Numbered from the stretch's first letter, positions 7,924 to 16,017 are shown. The stretch: DNA of 64,000 nt from Streptomyces spectabilis (GCF_008704795.1 NZ_CP023690.1:2304501-2368500); one strand, 5' to 3'. Notes: generated from the letters alone by a model not told the origin. Program-made: numbers and translations.

Positions 7924-8877
7924 CTACTGGGGCGCCTCCCCCTCCGCCGACCAGTCCACCGTGACCACGATCTTCCCGCGGGTGCGCCCCTGTTCGCTCA
8001 GGCGGTGCGCGTCCGCCGCCCGCTCCAGCGGGAACGTCGCGTCGACGTGGACGGTGAGCACGTCCTGCTCCACGAGTTCGGTGAGGCGCCGCAGGTCGTC
8101 CGCGTCGGGGCGGACGAAGCAGTACTGGCCGCCGAGGCCGATCACGGAGCCGTCGGCGACGGAGGCGAGGCGGCCGCCGGGCGCGAGCAGTTCGGCGGAG
8201 ACCCTCAGTGTGTCGCCGCCGATGGTGTCGAACGCGGCGTCGACGCCCTCCGGGGCCAGGGCGCGCACCCGCTCGGCGAGGCCGTCGCCGTAGGTGACGG
8301 GCTCGGCGCCCAGCTCCCGCAGATAGGCGTGGTTGCGCTCGCTGGCGGTGCCGATCACGCGGGCGCCGGCGTGCCGGGCGAGCTGGACGGCGAAGGAGCC
8401 GACGCCGCCCGCGGCCGCGTGCACCAGGACGACGTCGCCGTCGCCCACGGCGAGCGCCTTGTGCACCACCTGGTACGCGGTGAGCCCGGCCAGCGGCAGG
8501 CCCGCGGCCTCCTCGAAGGTGAGGTTGCGGGGCTTGCGGGCCAGGGTGCGCACGGGCGCGGCCACGTACTCGGCGAGCGTGCCGCGGGACAGGAAGTCCT
8601 CGCGCACGTAGCCGATGACCTCGTCGCCGACGGTGAACTCCGGAACGGCGACGCCCGGCTGGACCACCACGCCCGCCACGTCCCAGCCGGGGATCACCGG
8701 GAAGACCGGGTCCAGGACGGCGTCGAGGTACCCCTCGCGGCACTTGTGGTCGACCGGGTTGACGGCCGCCGCCCGCACCTTGACCAGGACGGTGTCGGGG
8801 CCCACCTTCGGGTCGCGCACATCGCCGTACTCCAGGACCTCGGCACCGCCGTACGCGCGGTAGCTGATCGCTTTCAT
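7924..8877 (-). CDS. NADP-dependent zinc-free alcohol dehydrogenase/quinone oxidoreductase
   Basis: A 317-residue medium-chain dehydrogenase/reductase of the quinone oxidoreductase branch. The GroES-like N-terminal domain carries AAAVNPVDHKCREG and IPGWDVAGVV. The Rossmann domain has VLVHAAAGGVGSFAVQLARHAGARVIGTAS, the AxxGGVG nucleotide motif. The cysteine pattern of the structural zinc lobe is absent, as expected for this subgroup, which reduces quinones or enones with NADPH. The ATG start is intact and the gene appears monocistronic. The substrate is unknown. Confidence 0.88.
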   Translation of the reverse strand: MKAISYRAYGGAEVLEYGDVRDPKVGPDTVLVKVRAAAVNPVDHKCREGYLDAVLDPVFPVIPGWDVAGVVVQPGVAVPEFTVGDEVIGYVREDFLSRGTLAEYVAAPVRTLARKPRNLTFEEAAGLPLAGLTAYQVVHKALAVGDGDVVLVHAAAGGVGSFAVQLARHAGARVIGTASERNHAYLRELGAEPVTYGDGLAERVRALAPEGVDAAFDTIGGDTLRVSAELLAPGGRLASVADGSVIGLGGQYCFVRPDADDLRRLTELVEQDVLTVHVDATFPLERAADAHRLSEQGRTRGKIVVTVDWSAEGEAPQ

Positions 8878-8989
8878 CGAGTCGCCTTACGCAGTCATGA
8901 CACTAGGGAGACGGTGACACAACGGGACCAAAGGGGCATCGAGGACTAGCCTGAGAGAGTCATCCGGCCCCTTTCGGGAGGCAGAGCCC

Positions 8990-9286
8990 ATGACCACCAC
9001 CCACCAGGAACACGCCGCCCACGACCACGCGCACGGCCCCGCCTGCGGCCATCCCGAGGTCCCGCACGGCGATCACGTCGACTACGCCCACGACGGCCAT
9101 CTGCACCGCGCGCACGGCGGGCACTACGACGAGTGCGAACCGGGCGGGCACGTCACGCACGACGGCCACGGCCACCAGCACGGCACGGACTGCGGACACG
9201 CCTCCGTGCCGCACGGCGACCACGTCGACTACGTGCACGACGGGCACCGGCACGCGGCCCACGACGGCCACTGGGACGACCACTGA
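8990..9286 (+). CDS. Histidine-rich, internally duplicated metal-binding small protein
   Basis: A 98-residue soluble protein with 27 histidines, many aspartates and three cysteines. It contains two copies of a module, CGHPEVPHGDHVDYAHDGH and CGHASVPHGDHVDYVHDGH, each followed by a second His-rich stretch. There is no signal peptide or membrane helix. Such composition points to binding or buffering of Zn, Ni or Cu; related short His-rich proteins are sometimes mislabelled as zinc transporters. GGGAGG lies 9 bases before the ATG. It appears to be a single gene, divergent from the oxidoreductase. The binding role is inferred from composition. Confidence 0.8.
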   Translation: MTTTHQEHAAHDHAHGPACGHPEVPHGDHVDYAHDGHLHRAHGGHYDECEPGGHVTHDGHGHQHGTDCGHASVPHGDHVDYVHDGHRHAAHDGHWDDH

Positions 9287-9294
9287 CGCGCCAG

Positions 9295-9352
9295 TTGACG
9301 CGGCCATTGACGTGCCCGTCGACGCGGCCATTGGCACGGCCGCCGACCACCT
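9295..9352. repeat. Short GC-rich direct repeat (TTGACGCGGCCATTG-like)
   Basis: Directly after the His-rich gene the sequence repeats GACGCGGCCATTG twice with a GACGTGCCCGTC spacer. It is non-coding on composition. I see no hairpin strong enough to call a terminator. Confidence 0.35.
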
Positions 9353-9459
9353 GAGCACGTCCCGCCACCGCCTCCGCCCGCCACCGCCCGCGGCCCGGCC
9401 ACGGCCGCGCGGCGGCGGTCGCGATCCTGATCACGTTCGAGCACCCCCCTCTGGACGAC

Positions 9460-9477
9460 ATACCGACTGGTCGGCAT
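9460..9477. promoter_or_regulatory. TetR-type operator, ACCGACTGGT core
   Basis: ATACCGACTGGTCGGCAT is a near-perfect palindrome (one mismatch pair) lying 66 bp upstream of the kinase gene start. It shares the ACCGACYGGT core with sites at 13414-13431 and 34301-34318. The nearby TetR at 11868-12470 is the natural candidate to bind it. Confidence 0.6.
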
Positions 9478-9542
9478 CATGAACGCCAGCGCATTGCCCG
9501 CCAGTTCGGCGACTGTCCGTCCACGATCAGGAGCGACCGCCC

Positions 9543-10577
9543 ATGAGCGCAGACCATCCGCCCGGCCTCGACCTCGACCGACTGCGCGGCCACCTCGACC
9601 GCGAACGTCCGGGACTGCTCGGCGGCGGCCCGCTCACGGCCCGCCTCATCGAAGGCGGCCGGTCGAACCTCACGTACGCCGTCACGGACGGCGCCGACCG
9701 CTGGGTGGTGCGCCGTCCGCCGCTCGGGCACGTCCTGGCCACCGCGCACGACATGCGGCGCGAGCACCGCGTGATCAGCGCGCTGCACCCGACCGCCGTG
9801 CCGGTGCCGCGCCCGGTGCTGCTGTGCGAGGACGAGTCGGTCATCGGGGCGCCCTTCTACGTCATGGAGTTCGTTCAGGGCACGCCGTACCGCACCGCCG
9901 AGCAGCTCCTGCCGCTCGGGCCGGAGCGCACCCGGGCCGCGGTGCTCGGCCTCGTCGACTCGCTCGTGGACCTGCACGCCGTGGCGCCCGAGGCGGTGGG
10001 GCTCACCGACTTCGGGCGGCCCGAGGGGTTCCTCGACCGGCAGTTGCGCCGCTGGGGCAAGCAGCTCGCGGCCTCGCGCGGCCGTGAGCTCGCCGGCATC
10101 GACGAGCTGCACGCGGCGCTCGGCCGGACGCTGCCCGCCTCGCCCGCGCCCGCCGTCGTCCACGGCGACTACCGCCTGGACAACGTCCTCATCGACTCCT
10201 CGGCCGGGACGGACCGCATCGCGGCCATCCTCGACTGGGAGATGTCGACGCTCGGCGACCCGCTGACGGACCTGGGCCTGCTGGTGATGTACAGCGTGCG
10301 CCTGGAGGTGCCCGACTCCCCCGTCAGCACCACGGCGGGCGCTCCGGGGCACCCGGACCCGGCCGAGCTGATCGAGCGGTACGCGGCCCGCTCCGGGCGC
10401 GATGTGTCCGCGGTCTCCTGGTACACGGCGTTCGCCTGGTTCAAGCTCGCCGTGATCCTGGAGGGCATCCACTACCGGTACACCCTGGGCCAGACGGTCG
10501 GCGCGGGCTTCGACCGCATCGGCGAACTGGTGCCGCTGTTCATCGAGCACGGCCTGACCACCCTCCAGGAAGGCTGA
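9543..10577 (+). CDS. APH-like kinase, ACAD10/11 N-domain type (LvaA-like)
   Basis: A 344-residue aminoglycoside-phosphotransferase-fold kinase. The catalytic HGDYRLDN (His207, Asp209, Asn214) and the metal-binding DWE (Asp231) in ILDWEMSTLGDPLTDLG are intact. It is followed 9 bp later by an acyl-CoA dehydrogenase, reproducing as two genes the two domains fused in animal ACAD10/ACAD11. In that family, and in bacterial LvaA/LvaC for levulinate use, the kinase phosphorylates 4-hydroxyacyl-CoA so that the dehydrogenase partner can remove phosphate. The family assignment is firm. The 4-hydroxyacyl role is inferred from this pairing. The upstream palindrome suggests TetR control. Confidence 0.85.
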   Translation: MSADHPPGLDLDRLRGHLDRERPGLLGGGPLTARLIEGGRSNLTYAVTDGADRWVVRRPPLGHVLATAHDMRREHRVISALHPTAVPVPRPVLLCEDESVIGAPFYVMEFVQGTPYRTAEQLLPLGPERTRAAVLGLVDSLVDLHAVAPEAVGLTDFGRPEGFLDRQLRRWGKQLAASRGRELAGIDELHAALGRTLPASPAPAVVHGDYRLDNVLIDSSAGTDRIAAILDWEMSTLGDPLTDLGLLVMYSVRLEVPDSPVSTTAGAPGHPDPAELIERYAARSGRDVSAVSWYTAFAWFKLAVILEGIHYRYTLGQTVGAGFDRIGELVPLFIEHGLTTLQEG

Positions 10578-10586
10578 TCCGCACCC

Positions 10587-11801
10587 ATGGACTTCGCATT
10601 CGACGCCCGTACCGAAGAGCTGCGCGGCAAGCTGCTCGCCTTCATGGACGCGTACGTGTACCCGGCCGAGCCGGTCGCCGAGGAGCAGCGCGCGCGTCTC
10701 GCGTCGCCCTGGGACACACCCGCCGTGGTCGAGGACCTGAAGGCCGAGGCCCGCCGCCAGGGCCTGTGGAACCTCTTCCTGCCGGACGCCGAGCACGGCG
10801 CGGGCCTGACGAACCTCCAGTACGCGCCCCTCGCGGAAATCACCGGGCGCAGCCCGCACTTGGCGCCCACGGCGCTGAACTGCGCGGCGCCCGACACCGG
10901 CAACATGGAGGTGCTCGCCCAGTTCGGCAGCGCCGAGCAGCGGAAGCGGTGGCTCGCGCCGCTCCTCGCGGGCGAGATCCGCTCGGCGTTCGCGATGACG
11001 GAGCCGGAGGTCGCCTCCTCCGACGCCACGAACATCACCACGCACATCCGGCGCGACGGCGACGCGTACGTGATCACGGGCCGCAAGTGGTACATCTCCG
11101 GGGCGATGAACCCGCGCTGCGAGGTCTTCATCGTCATGGGCAAGACGGACCCGGAGGGTCCGGACATCCGCCGCCAGCAGTCGATGGTCCTCGTCCCCCG
11201 CGACACCCCCGGCGTCGAGGTGCGCCGCGCCATGACGGTGTACGGATACGAGGACCACTCCCACGGAGGGCACGCGGAGGTCGTCTTCGACCACGCGCGC
11301 GTGCCCGTGACGCACCTCGTCGGCGAGGAGGGCGGCGGCTTCGCGATCGCCCAGGCGCGGCTCGGGCCCGGTCGCATCCACCACTGCATGCGGCTCATCG
11401 GCATGGCCGAGCGGGCGATCGAGCTGATGTGCCGCAGGGCGGTCGACCGCACGGCCTTCGGCAAGCCGCTGGCCCGGCAGGGCGTGGTGCAGCAGTGGAT
11501 CGCCGACGCGCGCGTGACGGTGGAGCAGCTGCGGCTGCTCGTGCTCAAGACGGCGTGGCTGATGGACACCGTCGGCAACAAGGGGGCGCACACGGAGATC
11601 CAGGCCATCAAGATCGCGACGCCCCGGGCGGTCGTCGACATCCTGGACCGCGCCGTGCAGCTGCACGGCGCGGGCGGGGTGAGCCAGGACTTCCCGCTCG
11701 CGGAGCTGTGGGCCGCGGCGCGGACGCTGCGCCTCGCCGACGGGCCGGACGAGGTGCATCAGCGGTCGCTGGCCCGGCGGGAGCTGAAGCGGTTCGCCTA
11801 G
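10587..11801 (+). CDS. Acyl-CoA dehydrogenase, ACAD10/11 (LvaC-like) type
   Basis: A 404-residue flavoprotein with the full acyl-CoA dehydrogenase fold: N-terminal helical domain, a middle beta domain with FAMTEPEVASSDATNITT and KWYISGAMNPRCEVFIVMGKT, and a C-terminal helical domain. The C-terminus reads HGAGGVSQDFPLAELW and LRLADGPDEVH, the signature of the ACAD10/11 subgroup, rather than the YEGTSxIQ motif of ordinary beta-oxidation enzymes. It sits 9 bp after the APH-like kinase, so both are almost certainly cotranscribed and act in sequence on a hydroxyacyl-CoA. A long perfect hairpin follows the stop. Confidence 0.9.
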   Translation: MDFAFDARTEELRGKLLAFMDAYVYPAEPVAEEQRARLASPWDTPAVVEDLKAEARRQGLWNLFLPDAEHGAGLTNLQYAPLAEITGRSPHLAPTALNCAAPDTGNMEVLAQFGSAEQRKRWLAPLLAGEIRSAFAMTEPEVASSDATNITTHIRRDGDAYVITGRKWYISGAMNPRCEVFIVMGKTDPEGPDIRRQQSMVLVPRDTPGVEVRRAMTVYGYEDHSHGGHAEVVFDHARVPVTHLVGEEGGGFAIAQARLGPGRIHHCMRLIGMAERAIELMCRRAVDRTAFGKPLARQGVVQQWIADARVTVEQLRLLVLKTAWLMDTVGNKGAHTEIQAIKIATPRAVVDILDRAVQLHGAGGVSQDFPLAELWAAARTLRLADGPDEVHQRSLARRELKRFA

Positions 11802-11817
11802 CGGCGGGGCGGTGCCA

Positions 11818-11866
11818 CGCCGCCGCTCCCGCCGTCCCGCCCGACGGGACGGCGGGAGCGGCGGCG
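11818..11866. terminator. Bidirectional terminator hairpin, 22-bp perfect stem
   Basis: Bases 11818-11839 pair perfectly with 11845-11866 around a 5-nt loop (CCCGA). It fills nearly the whole gap between the convergent acyl-CoA dehydrogenase and TetR genes, ending 1 bp before the TetR stop codon. No T-tract follows, as is usual in Streptomyces. Confidence 0.8.
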
Positions 11867-11867
11867 A

Positions 11868-12470
11868 CTACGGCCGCAGGGCCCGCAGCAGCAGGTCCGC
11901 CAGGTGGTCCGCCACCTGCTGCGGGGACAGCGGGCCGTCCGGGCGGTACCACGTGGACAGGTGGTGGACGGAGCCGAAGTGGTAGTCCACCACCAGGTCC
12001 GCGGGGGTCGCGGAGGAGAAGACGCCCGCCTCCTGGCCCTCCTCGACGAGGGCGCGGAAGCGTTCGTGGTACCGGCGGCGCTCGGCCCGCACCTGCTTGT
12101 GCTTCTCGGGGCTGAGGTGGTGCATGGACCGGAAGAAGATCGCGGCGTCGTCGAGGTTCGCGATGGTGGTGACCACGACGTCGGCCGCCGCGTCCCGCAG
12201 CCGCCGCTCCACGGGCGCGTCGGCGTCCGCGAAGGCGTCGAGCCGCTCCTGCTGGACCCGCAGCATGCGCGCGTACACCTCGTGCAGCAGGTCGTCCTTG
12301 GAGCCGAAGTAGTGGTACAGCGCGCCCTTGGTGACGCCGGCCGCCTCCACGATCTCCTGCACGGACGTGCGGTCGTAGCCGCGGTCGGCGAAGAGCCGGG
12401 TGGCGGCGGCGAGCAGCCGCTGCGGGACGGGCGTGCCGTCACCGTCCGTCGTCCTGGCCACTGCCGCCAC
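11868..12470 (-). CDS. TetR-family repressor of the acyl-CoA module
   Basis: A 200-residue TetR regulator. The N-terminal HTH is clear (YDRTSVQEIVEAAGVTKGALYHYFGSKDDLLHEV). The C-terminal ligand domain ends STWYRPDGPLSPQQVADHLADLLL, reminiscent of KstR2-type acyl-CoA-sensing TetRs. The GTG at 12470 has GGAAGG just upstream; a second GTG three codons in is an alternative. It is convergent with the kinase/dehydrogenase pair and lies next to the SDR gene; both have ACCGACYGGT palindromes in their promoters. Repression relieved by an acyl-CoA ligand is therefore likely, but inferred. Confidence 0.85.
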   Translation of the reverse strand: MAAVARTTDGDGTPVPQRLLAAATRLFADRGYDRTSVQEIVEAAGVTKGALYHYFGSKDDLLHEVYARMLRVQQERLDAFADADAPVERRLRDAAADVVVTTIANLDDAAIFFRSMHHLSPEKHKQVRAERRRYHERFRALVEEGQEAGVFSSATPADLVVDYHFGSVHHLSTWYRPDGPLSPQQVADHLADLLLRALRP

Positions 12471-12583
12471 CTGCCTTCCGTTTCCTGTGGTGCCCGCTGA
12501 TGCGTGCGCCTGGCTGTGTTCGATCGTTCACACGGTCTCCGGTGTCAACGCGGTTCCCGCCGGAGGATCTTCCCACTGACCGG

Positions 12584-13375
12584 CTACGGGAGGCGGGGCG
12601 CCTCCCACTTCTGCTGGATGTGGTTCATGCTGGTGAGCCACTTGTCGGGGGCGGCCGCCCGCGCCCGGTAGTACTCCGCGACCTCCGGGTGCGGCAGGAT
12701 CAGGAAGCGGTCGTCGGCCATCCCGGCGAACAGGGCGTCGGCGACGTCCTCCGGCTCGATGGCGGTGGGCGCGAGCACGAGTTCGCCCGCGGACCCGGCG
12801 GCGGTGAGCATGTCGGTGCGCACGCCCTGCGGGCAGATCGCGTGCACCTTGAGGCCCCGGTGGCGGTAGGTGAGGGAGAGCCACTCGGCGAAGGCGTACG
12901 CGCCGTGCTTGGTGACGCTGTACGGGGCGGCGCCCACCATGGTGAGCAGCCCGGCGGCGGACACCGTGGACACGAACCGGCCCTCGCCGCGCTCCAGCCA
13001 GGCGGGCAGCAGCGCGTGCGCGGCCCGTACGTGCGCCATGACGTTGACGTCCCAGGCGCTCGCCCACACCTGCTCGTCGGCGGCTTCGGTACCGCCGGAC
13101 GCCAGGCCCGCGTTGGCGCAGTAGACGTCGACGCCGCCGTCGAGGACGGCGAGCGCGGCGGGCACGATCCCGGAGGCGTCGCCCGGGACGGCGTGCCCGC
13201 CGATCTCCTCGGCGACGGCGGCGGCCCTGGCCGCGTCCAGGTCGTTGACGACGACCCTGGCCCCGGCCGCGGCGAAGCGGCGGGCCAGCGCGGCCCCGAT
13301 CCCGCCCCCGGCGCCGGTGACGACGACTCCCTTGTCCCGCAAGCTCTCCACGGTCTCCCCTTCGGCCTCGGTCAC
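12584..13375 (-). CDS. SDR-family oxidoreductase
   Basis: A 263-residue short-chain dehydrogenase/reductase. The Rossmann motif TGAGGGIG follows the first strand near residue 20, NAGLASGG replaces the NNAG strand, and the catalytic Ser plus YSVTK (Tyr-x3-Lys) are present. I start at the GTG at 13375; a GTG at 13351 is equally possible, and the frame further upstream runs through promoter sequence. An ACCGACCGGT palindrome lies about 40-57 bp before the start. Given the neighbouring kinase/dehydrogenase and TetR genes it may oxidise a 3-hydroxyacyl or alcohol intermediate of the same pathway, which is inference. Confidence 0.85.
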   Translation of the reverse strand: MTEAEGETVESLRDKGVVVTGAGGGIGAALARRFAAAGARVVVNDLDAARAAAVAEEIGGHAVPGDASGIVPAALAVLDGGVDVYCANAGLASGGTEAADEQVWASAWDVNVMAHVRAAHALLPAWLERGEGRFVSTVSAAGLLTMVGAAPYSVTKHGAYAFAEWLSLTYRHRGLKVHAICPQGVRTDMLTAAGSAGELVLAPTAIEPEDVADALFAGMADDRFLILPHPEVAEYYRARAAAPDKWLTSMNHIQQKWEAPRLP

Positions 13376-13413
13376 GCTGCCCGCACGCCGCCTCGCCAGC
13401 GTGCCGCGGCAGC

Positions 13414-13431
13414 AGACTAACCGGTCGGTAT
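13414..13431. promoter_or_regulatory. TetR-type operator upstream of the SDR gene
   Basis: On the minus strand this reads ATACCGACCGGTTAGTCT. The core ACCGACCGGT matches the sites at 9460-9477 and 34301-34318. It is 39 bp upstream of the SDR GTG, a position suited to repression. Confidence 0.5.
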
Positions 13432-13617
13432 GCCCGGTGGAAGGGGAGATCCGGACCGCGGGCCGACGTCCCCTACCGGTTTTCCGGTAGGCCTCAGGGT
13501 GCGTGCACCCCCCTCTCGCTCTGGGGGACTCCCGGCTGGTGACGGGCCGTCGGGCCCGGGATCGTGGTCCGTGGCTCACAACGGGCGTACGGCAGGCGAG
13601 TTGAGGAGTGGTTCGGC

Positions 13618-14949
13618 ATGGCACGGACGGCACGGCGCACGGCCCCCCTGATGCTGGTGGTGGCCGCGGTCGGCGCGGGGGCGCTGGTCTCGCCGCAGAG
13701 CGCCGGGGCGGCGGCGCGCGAGGACGATCCGGTGCGCGCCCTGGAGCGCGTCGCGCACCCCCTGCGGTCGACCGGCCCGGGCGGCTCCACCGAGGACCTG
13801 CGGCCGCTGGACGCGATGGTGGGCGGCGCCACGGTGGTGGGCCTGGGCGAGGCCACGCACGGTTCGCACGAGTTCTTCACCATGAAGGACCGGGTCTTCC
13901 GCCACCTGGTCGAGGACAAGGGCTTCACCACCTTCGCGCAGGAGGTCAGCTGGACGACCGGGCTGCGCTTCGACGCCTATGTGCGCGGCGGCGCGGGCGA
14001 CGTGCGCGCGCTCGTCCACCGCGAGCTGGCGAAGACCCCCTGGGACACCGAGGAGTACGTGGAACTGCTCAGGTGGATGCGCGCGTACAACGACAAGCAC
14101 CCCCAGCGGCAGCTCCGCTTCATGGGCAACGACCTCAACTACCCGCGCACGGGCGAGGAGCTGTACGACGGCGTGACGGACTACGTCCGGCGGCACGAGC
14201 CGGACCTGCTCCCCCGCATCACCGAGCTGTACGCGCCGCTGCGGCGCCTGACGGACGGCGACGCCCACATGGGCAGGCCGCAGGCGGAGCGCGAGCGCCT
14301 CGCGGAGCGGGCACGGACGGCGTACCGGCTCCTGAAGGGGCGTCAGCCGGAGCACGGCGGCAAGCGGTTCGCCCTGGCCCTGCACCATGCCCGCTCCGTC
14401 CAGCAGACCGCGACGATCTACGCCTTCGAGCTGAACACACCGGACGGCGACCGGGCGGCCATGCTGTACCGCGACCGCATCATGGCGGAGAACACCGCCT
14501 GGTGGCAGCGGTACACCGGCACGAAGGTCCTGCTCTCCGCGCACAACGCCCACGTCGCGTACTCCTCGTACGACCCGCGCTATCCGAAGATGCAGGGCGC
14601 CTTCCTGCGCGACCTCCTCGGCAAGAAGTACGTGAGCATGGGCTTCACCTTCGACCGGGGCGCGTTCCTGGCGCAGCCCGGCGGGGACGGAGCGTGGAAG
14701 TCCTTCTCGGTGGGCCCCGCCACCGAGGAGATGAACGAGCACACGCTCGACCGGGTCCGCCACGACGACTACTACGTCGACCTGCGCAAGGCCCCCGAGG
14801 CCGCCCGCTCCTGGCTCCGCACGGCCCGGACGACGTACAGCATCGGCGCGGGCTGGCCCGACGGCCCATACAAGATCGCGCTGGCCTCGTCGCACGACGT
14901 GCTCATACATCTGCACGACGTCACGGCGGCCCACCGGCAGACCCGGTGA
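13618..14949 (+). CDS. Secreted erythromycin esterase-family protein
   Basis: A 443-residue protein. An N-terminal signal peptide is evident: MARTARRT, a hydrophobic core LMLVVAAVGAGALV, then an AGAAA cleavage region. The mature part has the erythromycin-esterase (EreA/B-like) motifs: GLGEATHGSHEFFTMKDRVFRHL, a MGNDLN segment and the histidine of LLSAHNAHVAYSS. Known Ere enzymes are cytoplasmic macrolide lactone hydrolases; an exported version probably acts on another ester or cyclic substrate. The ATG at 13618 has GAGGAG 9 bases upstream; the in-frame start at 13564 is less likely because it would bury the signal peptide. The substrate is unknown. Confidence 0.85.
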   Translation: MARTARRTAPLMLVVAAVGAGALVSPQSAGAAAREDDPVRALERVAHPLRSTGPGGSTEDLRPLDAMVGGATVVGLGEATHGSHEFFTMKDRVFRHLVEDKGFTTFAQEVSWTTGLRFDAYVRGGAGDVRALVHRELAKTPWDTEEYVELLRWMRAYNDKHPQRQLRFMGNDLNYPRTGEELYDGVTDYVRRHEPDLLPRITELYAPLRRLTDGDAHMGRPQAERERLAERARTAYRLLKGRQPEHGGKRFALALHHARSVQQTATIYAFELNTPDGDRAAMLYRDRIMAENTAWWQRYTGTKVLLSAHNAHVAYSSYDPRYPKMQGAFLRDLLGKKYVSMGFTFDRGAFLAQPGGDGAWKSFSVGPATEEMNEHTLDRVRHDDYYVDLRKAPEAARSWLRTARTTYSIGAGWPDGPYKIALASSHDVLIHLHDVTAAHRQTR

Positions 14950-14997
14950 GGCGGGGGCGGCCGCGACGGGGGCCGTGTCCGTGCCGGGCGCGGGGGT

Positions 14998-16017
14998 TCA
15001 CTCGCTGAGCCACCAGCGTTCGTTGTCCTTGGCGAGCGCGCCCCACAGGAGGTTCAGCGGGTGGTGCGCGTCGTAGGAGGCGCGGTCGCCGCGGCGGGTG
15101 AAGACGCCGACCAGGACCTCCGTCCTGGGCCCGACGTCACCGATGACGTCCAGGCGGCGCAGACCGCCCGCCTCGGGCAGGCTGCCGGACTCGGCGGCCT
15201 CCGCGATGCCGCGCGTGACCAGCATCGCGCCGCTGACCACACCGGAGCGCAGGAGCTCGAAGCCGTAGTGTGCGGCCTCGATCTCGGCCGCGATGGACAT
15301 CTCCTTGCGGAAGTCGGCGCCGTACCAGGCGGTGAGGAAATGGGCGATGAGGCCGCCCGCGGACACCACGAGGGGCAGGCCGGTCAGCGCGCTGGCGGGC
15401 AGTGTGGGCCCCGGCAGCTTCTCGGGCGCGAGATTGGTGAGGACCGAAAGGCCGCTGCGGCGCCACTCGATGACCTCGTAGTCGTCGAGTTCGGCCTCCT
15501 GGCCCTCGGTGACGACGATGCTGCCGCACACCAGGTCCAGTTCCTTGGACCGCAGCCGGGCGAACAGATCGCCGGTGCGCACATGCGTCACCTTCAGGTC
15601 GACGCCCCTGCGCTCGTAGGCGTCGCTGACGCGCTCCACCGCGTCGAGGAGGAAGCCGAGGGTGTAGCGGGTGGAGCCGACGGACAGGGTGCGGCCGAGT
15701 CGACGGCGGGCGTCGTGGATGCCGTCCGTCCAGGCGGTGAGGGTGGAGCGCGCGAGGGCGACGAGATGCTCGCCGGTCGCGGTGAACAGGACGTCCTTGC
15801 CCCGGCCGCGCTTGAGGACGAGCGCCTCGCCGCACAGCGCGCCGAACGTGCGGTTCAGGGTGTCCAGTTGCTTCTGCACGCTGGACTGTTCACGGCCGAG
15901 CTGGCGCGCGGCGGCGAGCGCCGTGCCGTGCTCATGGACGGCGAGCAGCGTCCGCAGCTGATCCATGGTGGTGTCGAGCAACTCCGCGGGGTACTGCGGA
16001 GGACCGGTTAAGACCAT
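14998..16017 (-). CDS. LysR-like regulator with a TTA codon
   Basis: A 339-residue LysR-type regulator. The winged HTH is at about residues 18-75 (MDQLRTLLAVHEHGTALAAA, then REQSSVQKQLDTLNR), followed by a periplasmic-binding-like effector domain. GGAGAGAGAAAG precedes the ATG at 16017. With that start, codon 3 is TTA (complement 16009-16011), a rare leucine codon that in Streptomyces needs the bldA tRNA, so the regulator may be made only late in growth. A start at the internal ATG (15966) would avoid the TTA but has a poor ribosome site. It is divergent from a small membrane protein, with two palindromes between them that could be its binding sites. Confidence 0.82.
   Translation of the reverse strand: MVLTGPPQYPAELLDTTMDQLRTLLAVHEHGTALAAARQLGREQSSVQKQLDTLNRTFGALCGEALVLKRGRGKDVLFTATGEHLVALARSTLTAWTDGIHDARRRLGRTLSVGSTRYTLGFLLDAVERVSDAYERRGVDLKVTHVRTGDLFARLRSKELDLVCGSIVVTEGQEAELDDYEVIEWRRSGLSVLTNLAPEKLPGPTLPASALTGLPLVVSAGGLIAHFLTAWYGADFRKEMSIAAEIEAAHYGFELLRSGVVSGAMLVTRGIAEAAESGSLPEAGGLRRLDVIGDVGPRTEVLVGVFTRRGDRASYDAHHPLNLLWGALAKDNERWWLSE
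16009..16011 (-). promoter_or_regulatory. TTA (bldA-type) leucine codon in the LysR gene
   Basis: The codon reads TTA on the minus strand, third codon after the chosen ATG (ATG GTC TTA ACC). In-frame TTA codons are very rare in Streptomyces. I found only one other in the recognised genes of this window, at 54898-54900. Confidence 0.65.

Noticed and set aside
9295..9352. Possible CRISPR-like or tandem array after the His-rich gene
   Set aside because: Only two imperfect short copies, no regular spacers, no cas genes.
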